This document shows positions 40,289 to 48,716 of a stretch of DNA of 64,000 nucleotides, piece after piece (position 1 is the stretch's first letter; the number at the start of each line of letters is the position of its first letter). The stretch covers positions 352,678 to 416,677 of the forward strand of contig NZ_LMEP01000024.1 in NCBI RefSeq assembly GCF_001426405.1, read 5' to 3'. This DNA comes from Streptomyces sp. Root1304. Its GTDB lineage: Bacteria; Actinomycetota; Actinomycetes; Streptomycetales; Streptomycetaceae. The notes under the pieces are model-generated. The model searched no databases. It had not been told where the DNA came from and saw only the letters and a program-made list of their open reading frames with translations. A program made the position numbers and the translations under genes.

Positions 40289-42130
40289 ATGCATCGGTAC
40301 AGGTCCCACACCTGCGGCGAGCTCCGCGCCTCTGACGTCGGCACCGACGTCCGGCTGAGCGGCTGGCTGCACAATCGGCGCGACCTGGGCGGCATCCTCT
40401 TCATCGATCTGCGCGACCACTACGGCATCACGCAGCTCGTCGCCCGCCCCGGTACCGCCGCCGCGGAGGTCCTCGACAAGCTGACGAAGGAGACCGTCGT
40501 CCGCGTCGACGGCAAGGTCGTCTCGCGTGGCGCGGACAACGTCAACCCCGAGCTGCCGACCGGCGAGATCGAGATCGAGGCCGCCGAGGTCGAGGTCCTG
40601 GGTGCCGCGAAGCAGATCCCCTTCACCATCAACACCGACGACGGTGTGAACGAGGAGCGGCGCCTGGAGTACCGCTTCCTCGACCTGCGCCGCGAGCGCA
40701 TGCACCGCAACATCATGCTGCGCTCCGCCGTCATCGCCTCCATCCGCTCCAAGATGGTGGCCCTCGGCTTCAACGAGATGGCGACGCCGATCCTCGCCGC
40801 GACCTCCCCCGAGGGCGCCCGCGACTTCGTCGTCCCGTCCCGTCTGAACCCGGGCAAGTTCTACGCGCTGCCGCAGGCGCCGCAGCAGTTCAAGCAGCTG
40901 CTGATGATCTCCGGCTTCGACCGGTACTTCCAGATCGCGCCCTGCTTCCGCGACGAGGACGCCCGCGCGGACCGTTCGCCGGGCGAGTTCTACCAGCTCG
41001 ACGTCGAGATGAGCTTCGTCGAGCAGGAGGACGTCTTCCAGCCGATCGAGAAGCTGATGACGGAGATCTTCGAGGAGTTCGGCAACGGACGCCACGTCAC
41101 GTCGCCGTTCCCGCGGATCCCGTTCCGCGAGTCGATGCTGAAGTACGGCAACGACAAGCCGGACCTGCGCACCGCCCTCGAACTCGTCGACATCTCCGAC
41201 GTCTTCGAGAACTCGGAGTTCAAGGCCTTCGCCGGCAAGCACGTCCGCGCGCTCGCCGTCCCGAACACGGGCGAGCAGCCGCGCAAGTTCTTCGACCAGC
41301 TGGGCGACTTCGCGGTCTCCCTCGGCGCGAAGGGCCTGGCCTGGGTCCGCGTCGGCGAGGTCCCCCACAGCCTTGACGGCGTGGGAGGTGCCCCCATCGC
41401 CCTGACCGGCCCGATCGCCAAGTTCCTCACCGAGGAGAACGTCAAGGTCCTGACCGAGCGCCTCGGTCTGGAGCCCGGCCACGCGATCTTCTTCGGCGCG
41501 GGCGAGTTCGACGAGGTCTCCAAGATCATGGGCCCGGTCCGGGTCGAGGCCGCCAAGCGTGCCGGCCAGTTCGAGGAGAACGTCTTCCGCTTCGCGTGGA
41601 TCGTCGACTTCCCGATGTACGAGAAGGACGAGGAGACCGGCAAGATCGACTTCTCGCACAACCCCTTCTCGATGCCGCAGGGCGGCCTGGAGGCCCTGGA
41701 GACCCAGGACCCGCTGGACGTCCTCGGCTGGCAGTACGACATCGTCTGCAACGGCATCGAGCTGTCCTCGGGCGCGATCCGGAACCACGAGCCCGAGATC
41801 ATGTTCAAGGCCTTCGAGATCGCGGGCTACTCGCGCGAGACGGTCGAGCACGAGTTCGCGGGCATGCTCCGCGCCTTCGAGTACGGCGCCCCGCCGCACG
41901 GCGGCATCGCCCCGGGCGTCGACCGCATCGTCATGCTCCTCGCGGACGAGCCCAACATCCGCGAGACGATCGCCTTCCCGCTCAACGGCAACGCCCAGGA
42001 CCTCCTGATGGGCGCCCCGACGGAACTCGACGAGTCCCGCCTGCGCGAACTGAACATCCAGCTCCGCAAGCCGGTCGAGAAGAAGACGGTCGACATCACG
42101 GACGCGGTCCACCCGGACGCGGCACGCTAG
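40289..42130 (+). CDS. aspS: Aspartyl-tRNA synthetase
   Basis: 613 residues, the normal length for the bacterial type with a GAD insertion. The N-terminal OB-fold anticodon-binding domain (RSHTCGELRASDVGTDVRLSGWLHNRRDLGGILFIDLRD, about 1-110) is followed by the class II catalytic core: PQAPQQFKQLLMISGFDRYFQIAPCFRDEDARADRSPGEFYQLD (motif 2 area), and near the end GGIAPGVDRIVMLLADEPNIRETIAFP (motif 3). The family usually has SPQ where this protein has APQ, a minor change. ATG start. The 168-bp upstream region is shared with the divergent stress phosphatase, and a strong terminator follows. Confidence 0.96.
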   Translation: MHRYRSHTCGELRASDVGTDVRLSGWLHNRRDLGGILFIDLRDHYGITQLVARPGTAAAEVLDKLTKETVVRVDGKVVSRGADNVNPELPTGEIEIEAAEVEVLGAAKQIPFTINTDDGVNEERRLEYRFLDLRRERMHRNIMLRSAVIASIRSKMVALGFNEMATPILAATSPEGARDFVVPSRLNPGKFYALPQAPQQFKQLLMISGFDRYFQIAPCFRDEDARADRSPGEFYQLDVEMSFVEQEDVFQPIEKLMTEIFEEFGNGRHVTSPFPRIPFRESMLKYGNDKPDLRTALELVDISDVFENSEFKAFAGKHVRALAVPNTGEQPRKFFDQLGDFAVSLGAKGLAWVRVGEVPHSLDGVGGAPIALTGPIAKFLTEENVKVLTERLGLEPGHAIFFGAGEFDEVSKIMGPVRVEAAKRAGQFEENVFRFAWIVDFPMYEKDEETGKIDFSHNPFSMPQGGLEALETQDPLDVLGWQYDIVCNGIELSSGAIRNHEPEIMFKAFEIAGYSRETVEHEFAGMLRAFEYGAPPHGGIAPGVDRIVMLLADEPNIRETIAFPLNGNAQDLLMGAPTELDESRLRELNIQLRKPVEKKTVDITDAVHPDAAR

Positions 42131-42144
42131 TCGGCAGGACGCAG

Positions 42145-42180
42145 GAAGGGCCCGGAATCCACTCGGATTCCGGGCCCTTC
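42145..42180 (+). terminator. Terminator of aspS
   Basis: A 16-bp perfect stem (42145-42160 with 42165-42180) and loop ACTC, 14 nt after the aspS stop. Confidence 0.88.
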
Positions 42181-42727
42181 GCGCTGGACCAGGGCGCCGC
42201 GCACCGGCGTCGGCTGGGCACCCGCTGGCGGCGCCTGCCCGCCCCACGTCAGGCCCTTCTGGTCCTCGCGCACTTGCGCTGCGGTGACACCTGCACCCGG
42301 CTGCTGCGGCGTTCGGCATCGGCCTGGCCACGGTCTACCGCTACATCCGCGAGGCCGTGGACTTCTGGCCCCGCGGCCCCACGCTCCGTCAGGCCATGGA
42401 GCGGGCGGAGGCCAAGGCACACGTGATTCTGGACGGCACCCTCCTGCCCATCGGCCGGATCGCCGGCGCCCGGCCGTTCTATTCCGGCAAGCACAAGAAG
42501 CACGGCATGAACGCCCAAGTCCTGGCCGACCCGTTCGGTCGGCTGCTGTGGGCGTCGGCCGCCCTGCCCGGCGCCGTGCACGCCTCATGGCCGCCCGTAC
42601 CCACGGCATCATCGACGCCCTGGCCACCCTGAAGACTTGGCGCCTCCTGCGCAAACTTTGCTGCAGCACCACCCGCATCACCCACCTCGTGCAGGCAGTC
42701 CTCACCCTTCATCTCGAACCAGCCTGA
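42181..42727 (+). pseudogene. Degenerate IS5-type (DDE_Tnp_4) transposase remnant
   Basis: Pieces of one transposase are spread over three frames. HRRRLGTRWRRLPAPRQALLVLAHLRCGDTCTRL (from about 42200) is followed, after a one-base loss near 42300, by FGIGLATVYRYIREAVDFWP and AHVILDGTLLPIGRIAG...FYSGKHKKHGMNAQVLADPFGRLLWASAALPGAVH. A second shift near 42580 gives AARTHGIIDALA, fused directly to the C-terminal LKTWRLLRKLCCSTTRITHLV. The part between GIIDAL and LKTW, which should hold the later catalytic acidic residues, is missing, and so is the N-terminus. The element cannot be active. I could not find its terminal repeats. It abuts the aspS terminator. Confidence 0.85.
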
Positions 42728-42749
42728 AGCGGGAAGTGGCCCCGCAAGC

Positions 42750-43340
42750 GTGTGGGACGACGAATATCGCAGGACAACCCGAAGGACCACGCTGAACAAT
42801 GCCCAGGTGGACTTCGTGATCGACACCCCCCGAGTGGAGGACGCCCCAGCCCTTGCCCACACCCTCCTGGCGGCCTGGCTACTGACCTACCCCAACCAGG
42901 ACGCAGGGATCGACGAGGCATGGATCCGGGCGCAGCGCGGCGACGTGGTCACCGAAGAGGGCATCGCTCAGTGGCGGGAGTTCATCGAGGAGGCTGAGCG
43001 CCGGCCCGCACATCTCTTTTGCCGTGTCGTGCGCCAGGGGGACGAGATCATCGGCTTCCTGTGTGGGCGCCGCGACGAAGCGGTAAGTCTCGGACCGATG
43101 TACCTGCTGCCCCAGGCGCAAGGCCGAAGCATCGGACGCAACTTGATGACGGCATTCCTCACCTGGGCCAACGACGCACCCATCCGCCTGTGGGTTACTG
43201 CCTACAACGAGCGGGCCATCAACTTCTACCAGCACTACGGGTTCGAAGACACCGGCGAGCGGCACCTGTGGCGACACAAGCTGCCGAACCTCCGCATGGC
43301 CCGGACCTGCCCGCCGGAACAACGAGAAGACCAGCCCTGA
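42750..43340 (+). CDS. GNAT family N-acetyltransferase
   Basis: 196 residues. The GNAT fold is seen in VEDAPALAHTLLAAWLLTYPNQDAGIDEAWI (helices 1-2), GDEIIGFLCGRRDEAVSLGPMYLLPQAQGRSIGRNLMTAF (strands 4-5 with the acetyl-CoA loop QGRSIG), and WVTAYNERAINFYQHYGFEDTGERHLW (motif B). The substrate is unknown; the wide spacing (AWxxTY near the N-terminus) is like that of RimI- or phosphinothricin-type acetyltransferases. The GTG start follows the transposase remnant by 23 bp and base composition is slightly less GC-rich than in neighbours, so it may have arrived with the element. ATG codons are lacking near the start. Confidence 0.83.
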   Translation: MWDDEYRRTTRRTTLNNAQVDFVIDTPRVEDAPALAHTLLAAWLLTYPNQDAGIDEAWIRAQRGDVVTEEGIAQWREFIEEAERRPAHLFCRVVRQGDEIIGFLCGRRDEAVSLGPMYLLPQAQGRSIGRNLMTAFLTWANDAPIRLWVTAYNERAINFYQHYGFEDTGERHLWRHKLPNLRMARTCPPEQREDQP

Positions 43341-43509
43341 TCGGCTTCACTCCGGTCTGGCTGTGTCTGCCGGCGGATGGCCGTCGGGCCGGTGCGAACC
43401 CCGCTGGTGGGGCGGGACTTGGGCCGCCGGGCCCGGAGCCTCCGCCCCCGTGGCATCGCGTGCGGTTCGGGACGTCTTTGTCAGGTTGCCGGGGGGCGTG
43501 CCCCGGGGG

Positions 43510-44379
43510 TCAGCGGCGCCCCGCTCGGCAGGCTTCGCACTCGCCCGGTTCCGGGGCGCGGTAGGCGCGGTCGCAGGTGTCGCAGTTCTGGAGGGGGTGC
43601 CTCGTCCTCGGCTCCTGCGGGCGGAACGGCGGCAGGGGCGGGAGTTGGGCGTCCAGGCGGTGGGCCAGCAGGGCTGCCGGGCGGCGGAGGGGTTCGCGCG
43701 GGAGGTCGAAGGTCAGGACGCGGCGTACGGCGTCCGGAGTGAGCTCGCGTTCCAGCCAGCTGGCGACGCCGGGGGCGAGGTGCTCGGCCTCCGTGGCGGA
43801 GAGGTGCAGGCGGGGGTCCTCGCGGCGCAGGCCGGACAGGACGTCGAGGGCGGTGACGAGGAGGTCCGGCGTCGGGTACACGGGCTGCGGCACGGCGGGC
43901 AGAGCCTTGCGCTTCGGCGGCTCCGAGTCACGGACCGGCGGAATCGCCCGGCGGCCCAGAGGCCTCGGCCGGCTCTCCGGGGCCGCGTCGCCCGTCCGTC
44001 CCGGCCGGTTGCAGGAGACGGTACGGGTGACCATCCGCCCGCTCCCGGTGCGCTCACGCGTCCGGCGCAGGTAACCGTGGGTCTCCAGCTCGCGCAGCGC
44101 GGCGGCGATCCGCGTCGTGCCCTCGGGGAAGCGCTGCGCGAGGGCCTTGATGCCGACGGGAGCGCCGTTGGGCAACGACTGGATGTGCACGGCCAGTCCG
44201 ATCGCCAGCAGCGACAACTCGGCGTGCTGGGCGAGGTGGTTGCCGATCACCGTGAAGCGGGTCGTGTGCCGGACGTTGTCGTGGACGACGCCTGCGGGGC
44301 GCTTGTGCGCGTGCGGGTGGTCTTCCGCGTCATTACGGGACGGGGCGGAGGTGCGCGCGCTAGTGTCGGAGGTACCCAT
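43510..44379 (-). CDS. Helix-turn-helix protein with C-terminal zinc ribbon
   Basis: 289 residues of a family with many paralogues in streptomycetes. The N-terminal half (VRHTTRFTVIGNHLAQHAELSLLAIGLAVHIQSLPNGAPVGIKALAQRFPEGTTRIAAALRELETHGYLRRTRERTGSGRMVTR, about 38-120) is a winged helix that recalls replication-initiator-like wHTH domains of plasmids. A Pro/Arg linker follows, then a helical domain, and at the end CDTCDRAYRAPEPGECEACRAGRR, a CxxC...CxxC zinc ribbon with all four Cys. The function of the family is unknown to me. The ATG at 44379 has its best ribosome site rather far upstream (about 14 nt). It is alone in its transcription unit. Confidence 0.75.
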   Translation of the reverse strand: MGTSDTSARTSAPSRNDAEDHPHAHKRPAGVVHDNVRHTTRFTVIGNHLAQHAELSLLAIGLAVHIQSLPNGAPVGIKALAQRFPEGTTRIAAALRELETHGYLRRTRERTGSGRMVTRTVSCNRPGRTGDAAPESRPRPLGRRAIPPVRDSEPPKRKALPAVPQPVYPTPDLLVTALDVLSGLRREDPRLHLSATEAEHLAPGVASWLERELTPDAVRRVLTFDLPREPLRRPAALLAHRLDAQLPPLPPFRPQEPRTRHPLQNCDTCDRAYRAPEPGECEACRAGRR

Positions 44380-44789
44380 GGGGGAAGTTGTTGCCTTCCT
44401 CGGTGGTCAGGCCCTCGCCAATGGGATGGCGTTCCCGGCGAGGGCTGACTCATGTCTGGCGGCATATGCCGATCGAGCTGAGCGTAAAGCAGGCAACCCC
44501 ACCCGAATCCAACTCAGTTGGGTTCTTTCACCCGCATGAGTGACTGCCCGCCGTGGGGCGGGAGGGGTGGGGTTCGGTGGTGGTTCTTTCTCTCAGGTCA
44601 TTGCTTGGAAAGACCGCCCGAATCACCGGATCCCGCACCCCTGAACTTCGGCGCCCGTGTCGTATCCGCTGGTCAGGGGCTCGGCAGAAAAAATCTCCCC
44701 GCAGCCGTCACACATCCCCTCCCCGCTCCGTCAGTGCGGTGTCCGGCTCGGTCGAGGCGGATACGGGAGAGGCTTGAGGAGCCGTTGCG
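44380..44789. other. Intergenic region upstream of the HTH protein and doxX-like genes
   Basis: About 410 bp without a convincing gene and less GC-rich than its surroundings. It contains a 12-bp palindrome CGGCATATGCCG (44460-44471) and a larger dyad at 44505-44525 (listed separately). A 53-codon plus-strand frame starting at 44378 overlaps the HTH start codon and is not called. Confidence 0.55.
44505..44525. promoter_or_regulatory. 21-bp near-perfect dyad upstream of the HTH gene
   Basis: GAATCCAACTCAGTTGGGTTC has a perfect 13-bp core CCAACTCAGTTGG and symmetric GAA/TTC ends with a single mismatched pair. It lies about 130 bp upstream of the HTH-protein start, where an autoregulatory operator could be. 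Confidence 0.5.
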
Positions 44790-45155
44790 ATGTTCACCGA
44801 GATGTCCACCGAGATGTCCACCACCGCCGTCGTCGTCACCGCCGTCGCCGCGTTCATGGCCGGGTTCTCCGCCGCGGCGATCTTCTTCCGGGCCGCGTTC
44901 GTCGTCGAGCCCCTCGCCCAGTACGGCGTGCCCGAGTCGTGGTGGAACCTGCTCGGGGCCGCCAAGGCCGCCGGGGCCCTCGGGCTGATCGTCGGGTTCT
45001 ACGTGCCCGTCATCGGGACCCTCGCCGCCATCGGGCTCATCCTGTACTTCGCCGGGGCCGTGATCACCATCCTCCGCGCCCGCTCGTACGGCCACGTGCC
45101 CTTCCCGCTGGTCTACATGGCGCCCGCCGTCGCCGCCCTCGCGCTGACCTGGTGA
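44790..45155 (+). CDS. DoxX-like membrane protein
   Basis: 121 residues with four membrane helices (TAVVVTAVAAFMAGFSAAAIFF; LLGAAKAAGALGLIVGFYVPVIG; LAAIGLILYFAGAVITILRA; VYMAPAVAALALTW), the DoxX-like/DUF4870-sized fold. The loop QYGVPESWWNLLGAAKAAGALGL matches the DoxX_2 signature. The start ATG has GAGGAG 8 nt upstream; in-frame ATGs a few codons downstream (MSTEMSTTAVV) are alternatives. The family is linked to thiol and oxidative-stress membrane complexes in mycobacteria; the role here is unknown. Convergent with metG over a shared hairpin. Confidence 0.85.
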   Translation: MFTEMSTEMSTTAVVVTAVAAFMAGFSAAAIFFRAAFVVEPLAQYGVPESWWNLLGAAKAAGALGLIVGFYVPVIGTLAAIGLILYFAGAVITILRARSYGHVPFPLVYMAPAVAALALTW

Positions 45156-45166
45156 CGGGTACGCGA

Positions 45167-45204
45167 AAGGCCGCCACCCCCGGAGTGCCCGGGGTGGCGG
45201 CCTT
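45167..45204. terminator. Bidirectional terminator between doxX-like gene and metG
   Basis: A 14-bp perfect stem (45167-45180 with 45191-45204) with a 10-nt loop lies between two convergent genes ending at 45155 and 45225. There are short A and T tracts at its two ends. Confidence 0.85.
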
Positions 45205-45224
45205 CGTCGTACGACCTGCGTACG

Positions 45225-46829
45225 TCAGTCCTTCTTCTCCTCCAGGCGCGGGAACAGCACCGCGCCCTTCGTCACCGTCGCGCCGGCCGGGAGTTGGCCC
45301 CACGTCGCCGACGACTGGACCGGCTGGGCCGCCAGGGCGCCCAGGGACGGCTCGGCGCCCAGGGACTCCCAGAGGGCCTGCGAGGTCTCCGGCATGATCG
45401 GGTTCAGCAGGACCGCGACCGCGCGGAGCGACTCGGCGGCCGTGTAGAGGATCGTCGCCAGGCGGGCCTTGCCCTCCGGGGACTCGTCCTTGGCCACCTT
45501 CCACGGCTCCTGCTCCGTGATGTAGCCGTTGACCTGCTTCACGAAGTCGAAGATCGCCAGGATGCCGGCCTGGAAGTCCAGCTCCTCGCCGATCTTCGCG
45601 TCGGCCGTCGCGACGGCCTTGGCCAGGCCGTCCTGGATCGCCTTCTCCGCGTCGCCGTCGGCCGCCGAGGCCGGCAGTTCGCCGCCGAAGTACTTGCCGA
45701 CCATGGCCGCCACGCGCGAGGCGAGGTTGCCGTAGTCGTTCGCCAGCTCGGACGTGTAGCGGGCGGAGAAGTCCTCCCACGAGAACGAACCGTCCTGGCC
45801 GAAGGCGATGGCCCGCAAGAAGTACCAGCGGTACGCGTCCACGCCGAAGTGCGAGGTCAGGTCCTGCGGCTTGATGCCGGTCAGGTTCGACTTCGACATC
45901 TTCTCGCCGCCGACCATCAGCCAGCCGTTGGCCGCGACCCGGCCGGGGATCGGCAGGCCCTGCGCCATCAGCATCGCCGGCCAGATCACCGCGTGGAACC
46001 GCAGGATGTCCTTGCCGATGAGGTGCACGTCCGCCGGGAAGGTCGCGTCGAACTTCTCCGGGTTCTCGTTGTAGCCGACGGCCGTCGCGTAGTTCAGCAG
46101 CGCGTCGATCCACACGTAGATGACGTGCTTCTCGTCCCACGGCACCGGGATGCCCCAGTCGAAGGTCGAGCGGGAGATCGAGAGGTCCTCAAGGCCCTGC
46201 TTGACGAAGTTCACGACCTCGTTGCGGGCCGACTCCGGCTGGATGAAGCCCGGGTTCGCCTCGTAGAACTCCAGCAGCTTCGGGCCGTACGTGCTCAGCT
46301 TGAAGAAGTAGTTCTCCTCCTTGAGGATCTCCACCGGCCTCTTGTGGACGGCGCACAGCTTCGTGCCGTCCTCCGCCTCGATGAGGTCGCCGGGGAGCTT
46401 GAACTCCTCACAGCCCACGCAGTACGGGCCCTCGTAGCCGCCCTTGTAGATCTCGTCCTTGTCGTACAGGTCCTGCACGAACTCCTGGACGCGGTCCGTG
46501 TGGCGCTTCTGCGTCGTACGGATGAAGTCGTCGTTCGCGATGTTCAGGTGCTCCCAGAGGGGCTTCCACGCCTCTTCCACGAGCTTGTCGCACCAGGCCT
46601 GGGGCGTGACGTCGTTCGCCTCGGCCGTACGCATGATCTTCTGACCGTGCTCGTCCGTGCCGGTGAGGTACCACACCTTCTCGCCGCGCTGACGGTGCCA
46701 GCGCGTGAGCACGTCGCCTGCGACGGTCGTGTAGGCGTGGCCCAGGTGAGGAGCGTCGTTGACGTAGTAAATGGGGGTCGTGACGTAGAACGCCTTCGCC
46801 CCCTGCTTCTCGGATCCAGTGGCCGCCAT
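45225..46829 (-). CDS. metG: Methionyl-tRNA synthetase
   Basis: 534 residues, class I synthetase. HLGH in NDAPHLGHAYTTVAG and KMSKS in GGEKMSKSNLTG are the catalytic signatures. The connective peptide has a zinc knot (CVGCEEF...CAVHKRP). The anticodon-binding helix bundle follows, with no C-terminal tRNA-binding EMAP-like domain, which is normal for the short actinobacterial type. The ATG at 46829 is chosen over an upstream GTG/ATG because the family begins MAATGSEK-like. TAGGAT lies 7 nt before it on the coding strand, so the transcript may be leaderless. Essential translation gene. Confidence 0.96.
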   Translation of the reverse strand: MAATGSEKQGAKAFYVTTPIYYVNDAPHLGHAYTTVAGDVLTRWHRQRGEKVWYLTGTDEHGQKIMRTAEANDVTPQAWCDKLVEEAWKPLWEHLNIANDDFIRTTQKRHTDRVQEFVQDLYDKDEIYKGGYEGPYCVGCEEFKLPGDLIEAEDGTKLCAVHKRPVEILKEENYFFKLSTYGPKLLEFYEANPGFIQPESARNEVVNFVKQGLEDLSISRSTFDWGIPVPWDEKHVIYVWIDALLNYATAVGYNENPEKFDATFPADVHLIGKDILRFHAVIWPAMLMAQGLPIPGRVAANGWLMVGGEKMSKSNLTGIKPQDLTSHFGVDAYRWYFLRAIAFGQDGSFSWEDFSARYTSELANDYGNLASRVAAMVGKYFGGELPASAADGDAEKAIQDGLAKAVATADAKIGEELDFQAGILAIFDFVKQVNGYITEQEPWKVAKDESPEGKARLATILYTAAESLRAVAVLLNPIMPETSQALWESLGAEPSLGALAAQPVQSSATWGQLPAGATVTKGAVLFPRLEEKKD

Positions 46830-46917
46830 GGTCGAAATCCTAACCGTCGTACGAAGATCCACTCACATCGATAAACCCCGGGGCCGGCGGCGGGGACCGG
46901 GTGGGGAGGATGGACCC

Positions 46918-47574
46918 ATGCGCGTACTCGTAGCCGAGGACGAGCGGGACCTCGCCGCGCTCGTCGCCACCGGCCTGCGGCGGGCCGGATTCGCCGTCGA
47001 CGTCGTCCACGCCGGCGACGACGCCCTGGACGCGGCGGGGCTGTGCCCGTACGACGTCCTCGTCCTCGACCGCGACCTGCCGCGCGTCCACGGCGACGAC
47101 GTCGCCCGCCGGCTCGTCGCCGCCGGATCCCGTACGCGGATCCTCATGCTGACCGCCGCCACCTCCGTCGAGGACCGGGTCGACGGCCTCGACCTCGGCG
47201 CCGACGACTACCTCGGCAAGCCCTTCGAGTTCCCCGAGCTGGTCTCCCGCGTCCGGGCCCTGCGCCGCCGCTCCGCCCGCCCGCCGCTGCCCCCGCTCCT
47301 GGAGCGGTACGGGCTCCGCGTGGACACCGTCCGGCGGACCGCCACCCGCGACGGGCGGGACCTCGGCCTCTCCCCTAAGGAGTTCTCCGTCCTCCAGATC
47401 CTCCTGGAGGCCGAGGGGGCGCTCGTCTCCGCCGAGACCCTCCTCGACCGCGCCTGGGACGCCCACACCGACCCCTTCACCGGCGCCGTCCGCGTCTGCA
47501 TGAGCAAACTGAGGACGAAGGTCGGCGAGCCGGCGCTGATCAGGACCGTGCAGGGCGTGGGGTACCAGCTGTGA
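46918..47574 (+). CDS. OmpR/PhoB-family response regulator
   Basis: 218 residues: receiver domain (VLVAEDERDLAALVATGLRRAG, phosphoacceptor Asp in VLVLDRDLPRVHGDD at about 51, TAATSVEDRVDGLDLGADDYLGKPFE with the conserved Lys) and a C-terminal winged helix (LSPKEFSVLQILLEAEGALVSAETLLDRAWD...VRVCMSKLRTKVGEP...VQGVGYQL). The ATG at 46918 follows GGGGAGGA at 7 nt. The open frame extends upstream but without family similarity. The stop overlaps the GTG of the histidine kinase gene (GTGA), so the pair is translationally coupled. The signal is unknown. Confidence 0.93.
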   Translation: MRVLVAEDERDLAALVATGLRRAGFAVDVVHAGDDALDAAGLCPYDVLVLDRDLPRVHGDDVARRLVAAGSRTRILMLTAATSVEDRVDGLDLGADDYLGKPFEFPELVSRVRALRRRSARPPLPPLLERYGLRVDTVRRTATRDGRDLGLSPKEFSVLQILLEAEGALVSAETLLDRAWDAHTDPFTGAVRVCMSKLRTKVGEPALIRTVQGVGYQL

Positions 47575-48716
47575 CGGGCGACCAGGGATATCTGGGCTCC
47601 GGGTCCACCATCCGTACGCGGATCGCGCTCGTCTACGGCGGTGTCTTCCTCGTCCTCGGCACGGTGCTGCTGCTCGTGGTGAACCTGCTGGTCCTCGCCG
47701 GGACGGACGACGAGACCGAGGCGATCGTCGCGCGCGCGAACGGGACGGCGGGCGGAATGACAGGCGCGTCGGGGGGCGGGTCGGGGGGCGGTGTCGCCTT
47801 CGTCGGGGCGTCCGCGCTCGGCGACGACATCAGCCGGGCCGCCGGCGAGCAGATGCTCATGTGGTCCGGGCTCGCGCTGCTCGTCATGGCCTGCTGCGCC
47901 GTCGTCGTCGGCTGGTGGACCGCCGGGCGGGTGCTGCGGCCCGTCCACGAGATGACCGCCCGCGCCCGCCGCCTCTCCGAGCGCACCCTGCACGACCGGA
48001 TCGCCGTCCGCGGGCCCGACGACGAGCTCAAGGAACTCGGCGACACCATCGACGCGCTCCTCGGCCGCCTGGAGACCGCCTTCGACAGCCAGCGCCGCTT
48101 CATCGCCAACGCCTCCCACGAGCTGCGGACCCCGCTCGCCACCCAGCGCGCCGCGATCCAGGTCGGCCTCGACGAGGACTGCGGCGTACGGCAGGTGCTC
48201 CTCGACGCCAACCGCCGCAGCGAACGCCTCATCGACGGGCTGCTGCTCCTCGCCCGCAGCGAGCGGGGGCTCGCGGAGCGGGACGACGTACGGCTGGGGG
48301 AGGTCGTCACGGAGGAGTACGCGGACGCGTGCGTGAGCGACGGCGGCGGGGTCGTCCGGGGGAGCCGGGTGCTGCTCGGGCAGCTCGTACGGAACCTCGT
48401 CGCGAACGCCGTCGCGTACAACGTGCCCGGCGGAACCGTCGACGTACGGGTCGAGGGCGGGGTGCTGACCGTGGCCAACACCGGGCCGGTCGTCCCCGCC
48501 GACCAGGTCGAGGCGCTCTTCGAGCCCTTCCGGCGGGGCGAGGGCCGGGACCGCACGGGGCCCGGCGCGGGGCTCGGGCTCTCCATCGTGCGGTCGATCG
48601 CCGTCGCGCACGGCGGCGGGGTACGGGCCGTGGCGCGCGGCGCGGAGGAGGGCGGCGGGCTGGCGGTGACGGTGACCCTGCCGGTCACCGCCACCGCGCC
48701 CGGTTCCCGCTCCTAG
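47571..48716 (+). CDS. Sensor histidine kinase
   Basis: 381 residues. Two membrane helices (about 18-42, LVYGGVFLVLGTVLLLVVNLLVLAG, and about 100-120, LMWSGLALLVMACCAVVVGWW) flank a short, Gly-rich external loop of about 55 residues. Then come a HAMP domain, HisKA with NASHELRTPLATQRA (His at about 183) and a HATPase domain (NLVANAVAYN, VANTGPVVP, GAGLGLSIVRSIAVAHGG). The small external domain suggests sensing within the membrane or by a partner. It overlaps the response regulator gene by 4 bp. Its TAG stop shares the palindrome CTAG with the TAG stop of the convergent VWA gene. Confidence 0.92.
   Translation: MTGDQGYLGSGSTIRTRIALVYGGVFLVLGTVLLLVVNLLVLAGTDDETEAIVARANGTAGGMTGASGGGSGGGVAFVGASALGDDISRAAGEQMLMWSGLALLVMACCAVVVGWWTAGRVLRPVHEMTARARRLSERTLHDRIAVRGPDDELKELGDTIDALLGRLETAFDSQRRFIANASHELRTPLATQRAAIQVGLDEDCGVRQVLLDANRRSERLIDGLLLLARSERGLAERDDVRLGEVVTEEYADACVSDGGGVVRGSRVLLGQLVRNLVANAVAYNVPGGTVDVRVEGGVLTVANTGPVVPADQVEALFEPFRRGEGRDRTGPGAGLGLSIVRSIAVAHGGGVRAVARGAEEGGGLAVTVTLPVTATAPGSRS

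Noticed and set aside
44378..44539. 53-codon plus-strand frame starting MGEVVAFLGGQALANG
   Set aside because: Its start overlaps the ATG of the minus-strand HTH gene, it has no clear ribosome site or homology that I recognise, and it spans the dyad at 44505-44525.
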